From the NCBI GenBank assembly GCA_015058625.1, contig SVCA01000001.1, positions 1 to 64,000 of the forward strand: a DNA stretch of 64,000 nt, given 5' to 3'. The position numbers were made by a program, and so were the translations under genes. The notes under the pieces are model-generated. The model did not search any database and was not told where the DNA came from. It saw only the letters and a program-made list of their open reading frames with translations. Positions 42,044 to 50,943 of this stretch are shown piece after piece. Every line of letters starts with the position of its first letter. Positions within the stretch are counted from its first letter, which is position 1. The DNA is from Pseudoselenomonas ruminantium. GTDB lineage: Bacteria > Bacillota > Negativicutes > Selenomonadales > Selenomonadaceae.

Positions 42044-42909
42044 TACTCCACCCCATTGTTCTTCCAAAGTTTCGTCCTTAAAATCTGATAATAGTCCTTG
42101 TCCTCGAATTTGATGATACCGGCGCTGGCGGTGGACTTCATCACCGTAACCTCATCCCCGGGCAGCAGGCGGAAGCTCTCCTGACCGTCAAAGGTCACGA
42201 TGATATCCTGATGAATGGCGGCAATCTTGATGTGCACCACATCATCTTCCCCGACCACCAAAGGCCGCATATTAAAGGTATGGGCGCAGATAGGCGTCAC
42301 GAGCAGTGCCTGAATGGACGGACTCATAATCGGCCCGCCTGCGGACAGGGAGTAGGCCGTAGAACCTGTAGGCGAGGACACGATTACGCCGTCTGCCTTG
42401 TAATCCATCAGATGGGATTCATTGATGGACAGGCCCAAATGCAGCATACGGGCCACGCCGCCCTTGGTCACCACCACATCATTGATGGCATGACCCAAAA
42501 AACGCTCCTCGCCGTCGGACTTGGCAAAACCTGCCAAAAGCAGGCGGTGTTCAATGCGGTAGTCTCCATCCAGAAGTTTTTGCAGCTTCGTTTCCAGCTC
42601 GCTTAGTTCAATATCGGCCATAAAGCCCAACGTGCCAATGTTGATGCCGCAGACCGGCACGGCCATGGCACCATAACGGCGGCAGACACCGAGCAAGGTA
42701 CCATCCCCGCCAATGGATAGCGCAATATCAGCCGGCTCCTTTTCGATATCGGACACACCTAAAGATTCCAAATCAAAATAGCGGGACTCGTCCACGGGGA
42801 GCATCAGGCGTACATCCTTATCCTGATAAAATTTCATAATCCGCCGCAGCACTTCCGGGGACTGCGGTTTGCTCACATTGGGAAATATAGCTATCGTTTT
42901 GATTGGCAT
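42043..42909 (-). CDS. nadK: NAD kinase
   Basis: A 288-residue enzyme that phosphorylates NAD to NADP. The signature ALSIGGDGTLLGVCR (residues 65-80) binds the nucleotide, and SPTGSTAYSLSAGGP near residue 175 is the second conserved motif. The ATG at 42909 has AAGGAG eight bases upstream; the GTG at 42915 is too close. Confidence 0.95.
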   Translation of the reverse strand: MPIKTIAIFPNVSKPQSPEVLRRIMKFYQDKDVRLMLPVDESRYFDLESLGVSDIEKEPADIALSIGGDGTLLGVCRRYGAMAVPVCGINIGTLGFMADIELSELETKLQKLLDGDYRIEHRLLLAGFAKSDGEERFLGHAINDVVVTKGGVARMLHLGLSINESHLMDYKADGVIVSSPTGSTAYSLSAGGPIMSPSIQALLVTPICAHTFNMRPLVVGEDDVVHIKIAAIHQDIIVTFDGQESFRLLPGDEVTVMKSTASAGIIKFEDKDYYQILRTKLWKNNGVE

Positions 42910-42931
42910 AGACACCGCTCCTTAGGGAGAT

Positions 42932-43741
42932 TTATTTATCCAGTTCGCCGTGGGCTTCCGCCACCACGGTAACAATGCGTTCCTCCGTTACCGTATCTTC
43001 CTGGCTTCCGTCTTTGGACAGACGAATGAGATATTCAATATTGCCTTCGGGTCCCTTCACCGGGGAAAACGTCAGGGCCATGGTAACAAAGCCCAGCTCC
43101 CGCGCAAATTCTGTAACCTTGCGGATAACTTCTTCATGGACTTTCGGGTCACGCACAACACCCTTCTTGCCCACGTTCTCGCGCCCTGCTTCAAACTGGG
43201 GCTTAATAAGTGCCACCACTTCTCCGTTGTCATTCAGCAGGGTATGGGTAACCGGCAGCACCTTTGTCAGCGAGATAAAGGCCACGTCAATGGACGCAAA
43301 GTCCAGCAATGTGCCGATATCATCAGGCGTCACGTTGCGGATATTGGTGCGTTCCATGTTCACCACCCGCTCATCCGTGCGCAGTTTCCAGGCCAGCTGG
43401 CCGTAGCCCACATCGACGGCAAAGACCTGCACCGCCCCATTCTGAAGCATGCAATCCGTAAAGCCGCCGGTGGAGGCGCCGATATCGGCACAGCGTTTGC
43501 CCGTGATTTCCACACCAAATTCCTGCATAGCCTTGGCCAGTTTCAGACCGCCTCGGCTCACATAGGGAATGTCATTGCCGAGCAGGCGGATTTCCGCCTC
43601 GGCCTTTACCGTGGCCCCGGCCTTGTCCACCTTCTGATTATCCACGAGAACTTCGCCCGCCATAATCATGCGCTTGGCCCGTTCCCGGCTGCCTGCCAGG
43701 CCGCGTTCTACCAAAAGTATATCCAGTCTCTGTTTTGCCAT
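42932..43741 (-). CDS. tlyA: TlyA/YqxC-family rRNA methyltransferase
   Basis: A 269-residue protein with an N-terminal S4 RNA-binding domain (RLDILLVERGLAGSRERAKR) and an FtsJ-like SAM-dependent methyltransferase domain (ADIGASTGGFTDCMLQNGA). Family members 2'-O-methylate rRNA. Its ATG overlaps the dxs stop (TAATG). Confidence 0.9.
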   Translation of the reverse strand: MAKQRLDILLVERGLAGSRERAKRMIMAGEVLVDNQKVDKAGATVKAEAEIRLLGNDIPYVSRGGLKLAKAMQEFGVEITGKRCADIGASTGGFTDCMLQNGAVQVFAVDVGYGQLAWKLRTDERVVNMERTNIRNVTPDDIGTLLDFASIDVAFISLTKVLPVTHTLLNDNGEVVALIKPQFEAGRENVGKKGVVRDPKVHEEVIRKVTEFARELGFVTMALTFSPVKGPEGNIEYLIRLSKDGSQEDTVTEERIVTVVAEAHGELDK

Positions 43742-45615
43742 TAGTTCAATCTTTCCTTTATCTTCGCTGCCATCTGTTCTGGCTGCAGGCCGCAGAGGGT
43801 CAGCAGTTCTTCCTGGGTGCCCTGCTCGATAAACTTATCGGGCAATCCCAGCCGCAGCAGGTCAAGCTGGCGGTTCAAACCGCTGTCCATCAAAAACTCT
43901 GCCACCGCCGAACCGAAACCGCCGACAATGCTGTTTTCCTCCACCGTTACCATGAGCTTCACATGAGCCAGACGGCGAATCATCTCTTCATCCAAGGGCT
44001 TTACAAAGCGCATATTCACAACCGCCGCAGAGATGCCCTGCTGCTGCAGGAGCTCTGCCGCTTCCTCGGCCTTGTAGAGCAGGGGGCCGACACCTAAGAT
44101 AGCTACATCACTGCCCTCCCGCAGAAGCTGCGCCTTGCCCACGGGAATATCTTGAAAACCTGCCGCAAGTTCCACACCCTTGCCGGTGCCTCTGGGATAA
44201 CGCACTGCCGTGGGGCTGTCCATGCTGACAGCCTTGGCCAGCATATCTCTTAACTCTGCCTCATCCTTCGGCACGAATACCGTCATATTGGGCATATGCC
44301 GCAAGTATGACAGGTCAAATGCGCCGTGATGGGTCGGCCCGTCAGCACCGACGAGCCCTGCCCGGTCAAGGCAAAGCGTCACCGACAGATTCTGCAGACA
44401 CACATCATGCATGAGCTGGTCATAGGCCCGCTGGGCAAAGGTGGAATAAAGCGCCACCACCGGATGCTTGCCGTCAGCGGCCATACCTGCTGCCAGTGTC
44501 ACCGCATGTTCCTCGGCAATACCCACATCAAAGAAGCGGTTCGGGTATTCCTCGCCGAAGGCTTTCAGGCCTGTGCCACTGGGCATAGCCGCCGTAATGG
44601 CGGTGATGTTGCTGTTCTGCGCCGCAAGTTCAATCAGTGCCTTGCTGAATACAGAAGTATACGAAGGTGCGCCGGTCTTGGGCGGGCACTTGCCCGTCTG
44701 CTGGTCGAATTTGCCAATGCCATGGAACTTATCCGGCTCCATTTCCGCAGGAGCATAGCCCTTGCCCTTCTTGGTATGGACATGAATCAGGATAGGCCCA
44801 TCCATCTCGCGTACCCGCTCGAAAAGTTCCTGCAGCAGGCTGATATTATGGCCGTCCACCGGGCCGATATAATGGAAGCCCAGTTCCTCAAAGATACCGC
44901 CAGGCACTAACGCTGCCCGCACGCTGTCCTTAACGACCTGCGCTGTGCGGAACGCCTTGTCTCCGATATGAGGAATGCTCATGAGGAGATTGCCCATATC
45001 CTTCTTGGCCTTGTTGTATTGAGGCGTAATGCGGATGCGGGAGAGATAATCGCTAAGGCCGCCCACATTTTTGTCAATACTCATTTCGTTATCGTTGAGG
45101 ATGACGATTAATTTGCTGCCCAAATCGCCGGCCTGATTGAGCGCCTCAAAGGCCTCACCGCCGGTCAGCGCGCCATCGCCGATGACGGCGATAACCTCGT
45201 TTTTGCGGCCGCTTAAATCCCGGGAAACGGCCATCCCCAGCGCCGCCGAAATGGAAGTGCTGGCATGACCGACACCAAACGCATCGTAATCCGATTCCGC
45301 ACGATTGGGAAAGCCCGTGATGCCGCCTTTCTGCCGCAGGGTATGAAATCTTTCCCGGCGGCCCGTGAGAATCTTATGGCTGTAAGCCTGATGGCCTACA
45401 TCCCAAATCAGTTTATCCTTGGGAAAGTTGAAGACACTATACATAGCCAGGGTCAGTTCCACCGTCCCCAGGCTCGGTGCCAGATGCCCGCCATTTTCCG
45501 CTACAGTGGCCACGATAAATTCCCGCAGTTCCTTGGCCAGACGTTCCAATTCGCTTACGCTGTAGCGCTTGATATCTGCCGGTTCCTTAATTTTTTCCAG
45601 TAATGGATACATCAT
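43741..45615 (-). CDS. dxs: 1-deoxy-D-xylulose-5-phosphate synthase
   Basis: A 624-residue thiamine-diphosphate enzyme, first step of the MEP isoprenoid pathway. GDGALTGGEAFEALNQAGDLG-type ThDP/Mg motif around residue 150, HTKKGKGYAPAE near 285, and the transketolase C-domain later. The ATG at 45615 fits the ribosome-binding site GGGGAAG better than the GTG at 45624. One TGACAGGTCA palindrome is inside the gene. Confidence 0.95.
   Translation of the reverse strand: MMYPLLEKIKEPADIKRYSVSELERLAKELREFIVATVAENGGHLAPSLGTVELTLAMYSVFNFPKDKLIWDVGHQAYSHKILTGRRERFHTLRQKGGITGFPNRAESDYDAFGVGHASTSISAALGMAVSRDLSGRKNEVIAVIGDGALTGGEAFEALNQAGDLGSKLIVILNDNEMSIDKNVGGLSDYLSRIRITPQYNKAKKDMGNLLMSIPHIGDKAFRTAQVVKDSVRAALVPGGIFEELGFHYIGPVDGHNISLLQELFERVREMDGPILIHVHTKKGKGYAPAEMEPDKFHGIGKFDQQTGKCPPKTGAPSYTSVFSKALIELAAQNSNITAITAAMPSGTGLKAFGEEYPNRFFDVGIAEEHAVTLAAGMAADGKHPVVALYSTFAQRAYDQLMHDVCLQNLSVTLCLDRAGLVGADGPTHHGAFDLSYLRHMPNMTVFVPKDEAELRDMLAKAVSMDSPTAVRYPRGTGKGVELAAGFQDIPVGKAQLLREGSDVAILGVGPLLYKAEEAAELLQQQGISAAVVNMRFVKPLDEEMIRRLAHVKLMVTVEENSIVGGFGSAVAEFLMDSGLNRQLDLLRLGLPDKFIEQGTQEELLTLCGLQPEQMAAKIKERLN
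44307..44318. repeat. ATGACAGGTCAA palindrome core (in dxs)
   Basis: Perfect TGACNNGTCA core; the only one of the 15 copies whose outer left base is not a pyrimidine. Confidence 0.65.
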
Positions 45616-45631
45616 TATCCGCACTTCCCCA

Positions 45632-46513
45632 TTATTTATTGCGTTTCACCAGATAGGCTACCAGTTCCCGCAGGAAATCCGCTTCCCCGCCGAAAATCTT
45701 CAAGGCATCTATCGCCGTGTCCACAGCATCCTGCGCCAGCTTCTGCGCTTCTTCCAGAGAAGTCAGCGTCACATAGGTGGACTTATGGTTTTTCTCGTCA
45801 CTGCCTACCGGTTTGCCGATTACAGATTCATCCCCAATGACATCCAGAATATCATCGGTAATCTGGAAGGCCAGACCGAAGTTGTCGGCATAAACTGTCA
45901 GCGCCGCCAGTTCTTCTTCACTGGCACCGCCCAAAATGGCGCCGCTGCGGATAGCTGCGCGGAAGAGCGCCCCGGTCTTGCCCAGATGAATGTTCTTCAT
46001 GGTTTCCATGGAAATCTGCTTGTCCTCAGATTCCATATCGAGAGCCTGACCGCCTACCATGCCGTCCGGGCCGGCCGCCGTGCTGATTTCGCGTACCACC
46101 CGTACGAGGGTATCAGCGCTGACGCCCTGCTGACGCAGCATCACTTCAAAGGCCAGCGTCAGCAGTGCATCCCCGGCAAGTGTTGCCATGCCTGCCCCAT
46201 AGACCTTATGGTTTGTGAGCTTGCCGCGGCGGTAGTCATCATCATCCATGGCGGGCAAATCGTCGTGAATCAGGGAATAGGTATGAATCATCTCCATGGC
46301 GCAGCCTGTGGTGAGATAGTCCGTGCCCTTAGCTCCTACTGCATCAGCAGCAGCCATAACCAAAATGGGGCGCAGGCGCTTGCCGCCTGCCATAAGGCTG
46401 TACTTCATGGACTCGCAGAGCGTCTTATCCAAAGGATTTGCTTCATTCAGTTCTTTTACCAGCTGTGCTTCTACCAAGGCACTGCGTTCCTGCCAGATTT
46501 TCTTAAACTCCAT
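45632..46513 (-). CDS. ispA: Polyprenyl synthetase (farnesyl/geranyl diphosphate synthase)
   Basis: A 293-residue prenyl diphosphate synthase. The first aspartate-rich motif is HDDLPAMDDDDYRRG, the second is ITDDILD. It condenses isopentenyl diphosphate units made through dxs. The ATG at 46513 lies two bases after the xseB stop and seven bases from GGGAG; the one at 46519 is too close. The gap to dxs is only 16 bases. Confidence 0.95.
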   Translation of the reverse strand: MEFKKIWQERSALVEAQLVKELNEANPLDKTLCESMKYSLMAGGKRLRPILVMAAADAVGAKGTDYLTTGCAMEMIHTYSLIHDDLPAMDDDDYRRGKLTNHKVYGAGMATLAGDALLTLAFEVMLRQQGVSADTLVRVVREISTAAGPDGMVGGQALDMESEDKQISMETMKNIHLGKTGALFRAAIRSGAILGGASEEELAALTVYADNFGLAFQITDDILDVIGDESVIGKPVGSDEKNHKSTYVTLTSLEEAQKLAQDAVDTAIDALKIFGGEADFLRELVAYLVKRNK

Positions 46514-46515
46514 TG

Positions 46516-46755
46516 TCATTCTCCCTCTATTGTAAGTTCGCGTTCTACGATTTTTCCGTTGTCTGTATTCACGACTACATCCATGGCAGCTTCGGCTTTG
46601 GCCAGTTCCTTGAGACAAGCTTCGCCCAGCTTCATGCCCTCGGTATAGTTATCCATTAAATCCTTGAGGCTGCTGTCGCCACTTTCCATCTCCTTGACGA
46701 TGGCTTCAAGCTTCGTCAGCGATTCCTCAAAGGAAAGTTCTTTCTTGCGTGGCAT
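46516..46755 (-). CDS. xseB: Exodeoxyribonuclease VII small subunit
   Basis: A 79-residue subunit with the usual helical sequence ESLTKLEAIVKEMESGDSSL. It binds the large subunit to form exonuclease VII. Its ATG overlaps the xseA stop codon (TAATG). Confidence 0.95.
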   Translation of the reverse strand: MPRKKELSFEESLTKLEAIVKEMESGDSSLKDLMDNYTEGMKLGEACLKELAKAEAAMDVVVNTDNGKIVERELTIEGE

Positions 46756-47960
46756 TAACCTTCACCCTTCCCTGTCTTTGCCAAAACCCTTGCCTTGAGA
46801 CTGCCGTCGGTAAGGCTTAGCTGTATTTCATCATCAATTTCCACGGCATTTATGCTGCTCACCAATTTGTCCTGCTTCGTCACAATGCCATAACCACGGC
46901 CGAGAACTGCCGCCGGATTGATGGCCGCCAGACGGTTTAGGAGCAGTTTCAAGCCATGGGACTTATTTTGCAGTTCCTGCTTGGCCGTATTCTGCAGGCC
47001 CGCCAGTAAGAAGTCCAGCCGCTGCCGCCGTTCCGCCAGCATGCTTTGCGGCTGACGCATAACGCGGCTCTGCAGCACATGGTCAAGGCGCTGGCGGCGC
47101 AGGTCAATTTCCCGCCGCATTTGACGGGTCAATTGACTTGTCAAATTCTCCACCTGACGATTGACTTCTGCACGGTCCGGCACGGCAAGTTCTGCGGCCT
47201 GTGAAGGGGTTGCCGCCCGCACATCAGCGGCAAAATCCGCCAGCGTGAAGTCCGTCTCATGGCCCACCGCTGAAATCAGGGGCACCGGGCAGGCCGCAAT
47301 CGCCCGCACCACAGGCTCCTCGTTAAAGGCCCAAAGGTCCTCCATCGAGCCGCCCCCACGGCCGGCAATAATCACATCTACGGCATATTCTTCCGCGAAA
47401 AAGTCAATGCCGCGGGCAATCTGTTCAGCAGCACCTTCCCCCTGCACCTGTACGGGATAGAGCACGAGCTGTACCGAAGGCCAGCGCCGCTTGGATACCC
47501 GGTAGATATCCCGCAGCACTGCTCCGGCAGGGCTCGTGACCACGCCGATTTTCTTAGGGAAAGCAGGCAACGGCTGCTTTCTTGACTGTTCAAAGAGGCC
47601 TTCTGCCGAAAGTTTTTTCTTGAGCTGCTCGAAGGCTAACGCCAAATCCCCTGTGCCTTCTGGCATAAGGCTGTCCACATAGAGCTGATAGACACCGTCC
47701 CGCTCGTAGACGGAAATGGTGCCGCCTGCCACCACCTGCATGCCGTTCTGCGGCAGAAAGCGCAGGTATTGGGCCCGGCTCCGGAACATCACGCATTTGA
47801 GCGCCGAATTTGCGTCCTTCAAGGTAAAGTAGCAATGACCGGAAGGATACTGTTTGAAATTGGAAATCTCCCCCCGCACGGACAGGCCGCTTAAAAGCGG
47901 CTCCCGCGCCAGCAGGTCTTTTAGATAGCGATTGACATCGCTGACAGAATGAACTGCCAT
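46755..47960 (-). CDS. xseA: Exodeoxyribonuclease VII large subunit
   Basis: A 401-residue subunit: N-terminal OB fold (residues 1-100), then the catalytic region with SPAGAVLRDIYRVSKRRWP and IIAGRGGGSMEDLWAFNEE, and a helical C-terminal part. Degrades single-stranded DNA. The ATG at 47960 has GGGGGACGGT upstream. Two adjacent TGACNNGTCA palindromes (47121, 47133) lie in the coiled-coil-coding region. Confidence 0.95.
   Translation of the reverse strand: MAVHSVSDVNRYLKDLLAREPLLSGLSVRGEISNFKQYPSGHCYFTLKDANSALKCVMFRSRAQYLRFLPQNGMQVVAGGTISVYERDGVYQLYVDSLMPEGTGDLALAFEQLKKKLSAEGLFEQSRKQPLPAFPKKIGVVTSPAGAVLRDIYRVSKRRWPSVQLVLYPVQVQGEGAAEQIARGIDFFAEEYAVDVIIAGRGGGSMEDLWAFNEEPVVRAIAACPVPLISAVGHETDFTLADFAADVRAATPSQAAELAVPDRAEVNRQVENLTSQLTRQMRREIDLRRQRLDHVLQSRVMRQPQSMLAERRQRLDFLLAGLQNTAKQELQNKSHGLKLLLNRLAAINPAAVLGRGYGIVTKQDKLVSSINAVEIDDEIQLSLTDGSLKARVLAKTGKGEG
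47121..47144. repeat. Two abutting TGACNNGTCA palindromes (in xseA)
   Basis: TTGACGGGTCAA (47121-47132) followed immediately by TTGACTTGTCAA (47133-47144). On the coding strand they give Leu-Thr-Ser-Gln-Leu-Thr-Arg-Gln. Confidence 0.85.
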
Positions 47961-47981
47961 ACCGTCCCCCATACACACGAA

Positions 47982-48010
47982 ACTGCCAGCCCCTCTTTGG
48001 GTCTGGCAGT
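47982..48010 (-). other. Hairpin between nusB and xseA
   Basis: ACTGCCAG (47982-47989) pairs with CTGGCAGT (48003-48010), with extra C-G pairs inside. No T-run follows on the minus strand, so it may reduce rather than stop transcription into xseA. Confidence 0.4.
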
Positions 48011-48019
48011 CATTGTCAA

Positions 48020-48445
48020 TTACTGAGCTTTCATCATTGCGCCCAGAATGCCGTTGACATAACGGCTGGAATCATCCGTACCATACTTTTTCGCCAGTTC
48101 CACAGCTTCATTAATGGCAATATTAGGCGTGAGCTTTTCCTCGGAGAAACGAATCTCGAAAGCTGCCAGCCGCGTAATATTACGGTCCACCGTTGCCATG
48201 CGCTCGATTTTCCAATCTTTGGAGCTGGCGGCAATCAGGCTGTCAATCTCTGCTAAATGCGCCCGGGTGCCGTGCACCAGTGTATTTACAAACTCCCGGT
48301 CATGGGCGCTCATCTTCTCTGCCTCACCCAGAACCGTGTCAATAGCGAGAGTCTCATACTGCTCCTGCTGGCCTTCCTCACCATGATTCAAATCTAACTG
48401 GAAAAGCGCCTGCAGGGCTGCTTCCCTTGCTTGTCTACGACTCAT
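48020..48445 (-). CDS. nusB: Transcription antitermination factor NusB
   Basis: A 141-residue all-helical RNA-binding protein acting with NusE on boxA RNA. Starts MSRRQAREAALQALFQLDLN and ends with FAKKYGTDDSSRYVNGILG-like helix, both typical. Directly precedes xseA. Confidence 0.95.
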   Translation of the reverse strand: MSRRQAREAALQALFQLDLNHGEEGQQEQYETLAIDTVLGEAEKMSAHDREFVNTLVHGTRAHLAEIDSLIAASSKDWKIERMATVDRNITRLAAFEIRFSEEKLTPNIAINEAVELAKKYGTDDSSRYVNGILGAMMKAQ

Positions 48446-48486
48446 TACTTACCTTCCTTAAATCTTAATATATACCAATGCGCCTT

Positions 48487-48732
48487 TCAGCGCTGAAAAC
48501 GCTCCAAGAGACGCCATGCTCTTTCACGCATGTTCTCTACGGCATCCTCCCCATTGTCCAGCTGCAAGCCGATAAACAGGCCGATAAGGCCGCAGCAAAT
48601 CACAAAGAAGGTCTGCCAAAAGCCAAAGCACAGCACCGCTGTACCAAAGAGCAGGCCGACCAAAAGACCGCAGGTCTTGCCGCGGTGATTCTGCCATAGC
48701 TCGGTCAATATTTTTCCGCATTCTTCCTTCAC
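48487..48732 (-). CDS. DUF2273 small membrane protein
   Basis: An 81-residue protein with two adjacent membrane segments around residues 20-57 (LLVGLLFGTAVLCFGFWQTF and ICCGLIGLFIGLQL). DUF2273 proteins accompany Asp23/AmaP genes in Firmicutes and are probably part of the same membrane assembly. GTG start; 15 bases after the amaP-like gene. Confidence 0.8.
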   Translation of the reverse strand: MKEECGKILTELWQNHRGKTCGLLVGLLFGTAVLCFGFWQTFFVICCGLIGLFIGLQLDNGEDAVENMRERAWRLLERFQR

Positions 48733-48747
48733 TATGCCTTCACCGCC

Positions 48748-49323
48748 TTAAACCACACGATGCTTCTTTTCCGGCTCGGCATCGGAAACCTCCGACACCA
48801 CCACATTCACCGGCACATCCTCCAGCGCCATGGTGCGGCGAAAATGTTCCTGCACCCGCTCCGTCAGCGTCTTGGCCACCACGGAAACATCAGCCTCCCG
48901 GCCCACGGACAAATCCACATCCAGTGATAGGCTGGCCGCTCCGTCCTTCGGATTTTTGGCCTTGATGCGCACCCTGGCATCTCGCACGCCATGAACTTCA
49001 CGGGCCATGCGGTCAGCTAAACTGCGCATGGCTTCCAAAGCCACCCGCACTTCACCCTTGGGGCCTGCATCAATCACATATTCACCCTTGCTGGTAGAAG
49101 GTTCGCCAGCCTTGCGGGAAAACACCGCCAGCAGAAGCTTAAGGCAAATCAGCAAAGCCACTGCACAGATGACCAGCGTTTCCTTCTGCACCAAAGCAAA
49201 GTGAATCTGTTTGAGCCAGATATTTTCTGGCAGAACCTGCAGGGCCGCTGCCAGTACAGCCCCTGAAAGGGCAAGCCCAGTCAGGGACAACAGCAATAAC
49301 AAAAACCGATTGATTATACTCAT
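48748..49323 (-). CDS. amaP: Alkaline-shock membrane anchor protein (AmaP-like)
   Basis: A 191-residue protein with two membrane segments in residues 5-65 and an Asp23-like cytosolic domain (about 90-180) that recruits Asp23-family proteins to the membrane. Located between an Asp23 gene (49352) and DUF2273 (48487), the standard arrangement. Confidence 0.8.
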   Translation of the reverse strand: MSIINRFLLLLLSLTGLALSGAVLAAALQVLPENIWLKQIHFALVQKETLVICAVALLICLKLLLAVFSRKAGEPSTSKGEYVIDAGPKGEVRVALEAMRSLADRMAREVHGVRDARVRIKAKNPKDGAASLSLDVDLSVGREADVSVVAKTLTERVQEHFRRTMALEDVPVNVVVSEVSDAEPEKKHRVV

Positions 49324-49351
49324 AGACTACGCCTCTTTCCGCTTCTTCGCC

Positions 49352-49753
49352 TTAGCGGACGCGCACCTCTTCTTTGGTATCTTCTTCGTCCGGGAAACCT
49401 ACGCCCTGTACATGGATATTGACTTCCACCACAGAAAGGCCCGTCATATTCTCAATGGCCTGCTTGACGTTTTCCTGAGCAGCCAACGCTACATCCGGAA
49501 TGCGTACACCGTATTTTACGATAATATAGAGATCTACAGCTGCTTCTTTTTCGCCTACTTCGACCTTTACGCCCTTCGCAAAATTTTTGCGGCCCAGCAT
49601 CTCAGCAATGCCGCCGGCGATACCGCCACTCATGCCGGCAATGCCTTCTACTTCCGTAGCTGCAAGACCAGCGATAATGCTGACCACTTCATCGGCGATG
49701 CGGATTGAGCCCAGAGAATTGTCTTTCTTTACCATTTCATTTGCCTGATCCAT
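49352..49753 (-). CDS. Asp23/Gls24-family envelope stress protein
   Basis: A 133-residue Asp23-domain protein (SIRIADEVVSIIAGLAATEV ... IYVKYGVRIPDVALAAQENV-type). Found at the membrane through AmaP and linked to cell-envelope or alkaline stress. The ATG at 49753 has GGAGGG upstream; the longer frame from 49837 lacks a site. Confidence 0.9.
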   Translation of the reverse strand: MDQANEMVKKDNSLGSIRIADEVVSIIAGLAATEVEGIAGMSGGIAGGIAEMLGRKNFAKGVKVEVGEKEAAVDLYIIVKYGVRIPDVALAAQENVKQAIENMTGLSVVEVNIHVQGVGFPDEEDTKEEVRVR

Positions 49754-49900
49754 TACAAATCCCTCCATACTATACGACTCACACAATCTATCACTATTAT
49801 AACATACTTTCGCGAATAAATAGGCAAATTCCTGCAAATTTATGCAAGTTTATACAGGTTTACGAGAAATTATTGGCAGGCAAAATACAAAGATAATAAA

Positions 49901-49929
49901 ACTGCCGCACCATAAAATGATGCGGCAGT
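49901..49929 (-). terminator. Terminator of efp
   Basis: ACTGCCGCA (49901-49909) with TGCGGCAGT (49921-49929), then TTTTATTATC on the minus strand. Confidence 0.85.
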
Positions 49930-49951
49930 CACCGTACATCGGAAATTTAGC

Positions 49952-50509
49952 TTATGCGCGTTCGATGTAGTTGCCCGTACGGGTATCGATGCGCAGAACA
50001 TCGCCTTCGTTGATGAAGAGCGGCACGCGAACTTCGTAGCCCGTTTCGAGCTTAGCCATCTTGGTTGCGCCCGTTGCCGTGTTGCCCTTAACGCTGGGTT
50101 CGCATTCCGTAACAGTGAGGTTAACGGAGTTCGGCAGGCTGATGCCGATGATGCGGCCCTTGAAAGTCTGGAGGTTTACTTCCATGTTTTCTTTCAGGTA
50201 GTTCAGAGCATCACCAAGCGTCTCGGTGTTGAGTTCGCTCTGTTCATAGGTTTCCGTATCCATGAACGTGTACATGCCATCAGCTTCATAGAGGTACTGC
50301 ATGGTGCGGGTCTCAAGGTGAGCAGCCGGCATCTTTTCATTCGGGTTGAACGTACGTTCAACAACAGCACCAGTTTCTACGTTCTTGATTTTCGTGCGCA
50401 CGAAAGCAGCGCCCTTACCCGGCTTTACATGCTGGAAATCCACAATCTGCCAAACGTTGCCATCGATTTCAATGGTCAAACCCGTGCGAAAATCAGTACT
50501 ATTAATCAT
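49952..50509 (-). CDS. efp: Translation elongation factor P
   Basis: A 185-residue factor that relieves ribosome stalling at proline stretches. Three beta-barrel domains; the loop HVKPGKGAAFVRTKIKN carries the Lys that is modified in many bacteria, and the C-terminus has the usual NEGDVLRIDTRTGNYIERA end. The ATG at 50509 has GGAGGG upstream. The stretch upstream (50510-50943) has tandem hairpins and a terminator. Confidence 0.95.
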   Translation of the reverse strand: MINSTDFRTGLTIEIDGNVWQIVDFQHVKPGKGAAFVRTKIKNVETGAVVERTFNPNEKMPAAHLETRTMQYLYEADGMYTFMDTETYEQSELNTETLGDALNYLKENMEVNLQTFKGRIIGISLPNSVNLTVTECEPSVKGNTATGATKMAKLETGYEVRVPLFINEGDVLRIDTRTGNYIERA

Positions 50510-50660
50510 TAACTTACGCCCTCCAATAATGTTTGAATGCTTTTCTAAGCGGTTCAATTTCAAAATAACGTAACTAGTATAGCACAAGTGAGCGGCACTA
50601 TTCAAGGATATTATGCGTAAAATATGGATTGAATGCCAGTATGATGCTTGAAAATCAGAA

Positions 50661-50684
50661 AAGCCACCACTAATGTGATGGCTT
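50661..50684 (-). terminator. Terminator after the tandem hairpins, upstream of efp
   Basis: AAGCCACCAC (50661-50670) with GTGATGGCTT (50675-50684), tetraloop-size gap, T-rich sequence on the minus strand. It ends a transcript that begins upstream, before the efp gene. Confidence 0.75.
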
Positions 50685-50700
50685 CCCCCTGCCGATTTTA

Positions 50701-50810
50701 TCGTCGTCCCCCGACTACTGACCCGTATGTTCAGCATTTGTGTGGAGTTTTTCCGTCGCTCCCCGACTACTAGCCCGTATGTCTAGCTTTTCTGTGGGAT
50801 TTTTGTGGTG
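50701..50810 (-). ncRNA. Two tandem copies of a double-hairpin motif (candidate small RNA)
   Basis: Two related ~51-base units start at 50701 and 50753. On the minus strand each has hairpin one with loop ACATACGGG and a stem that differs between copies but still pairs (CTGA/TCAG in one, CTAG/CTAG in the other), then hairpin two GTCG...CGAC. They are followed by a terminator at 50661 and not by a clear open frame, so the unit looks like a small RNA or leader. No known riboswitch class is recognised. Confidence 0.55.
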
Positions 50811-50943
50811 TCGGCTCACCCTTTTGATACCTTCATTATAAACGATAGAATACTACCAGTCAAGCACATACATAAAAGAGTGACCATACCATTTTCACCA
50901 CAACCGTGCCATAAAAGCCACTAAAGCGCAGCCGAACGTATTT

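Noticed and set aside
45616..45631. Possible OLE RNA gene in the ispA-dxs interval
   Set aside because: OLE RNA occurs in this genomic neighbourhood in some Firmicutes, but the gap here is only 16 bases.
50701..50810. Guanidine-II (mini-ykkC) riboswitch as explanation of the tandem hairpins
   Set aside because: The class has two hairpins with ACGR tetraloops; the nine-base loops here do not match.
50701..50810. CRISPR array
   Set aside because: Only two imperfect units, abutting, with no spacers and no cas genes in the window.
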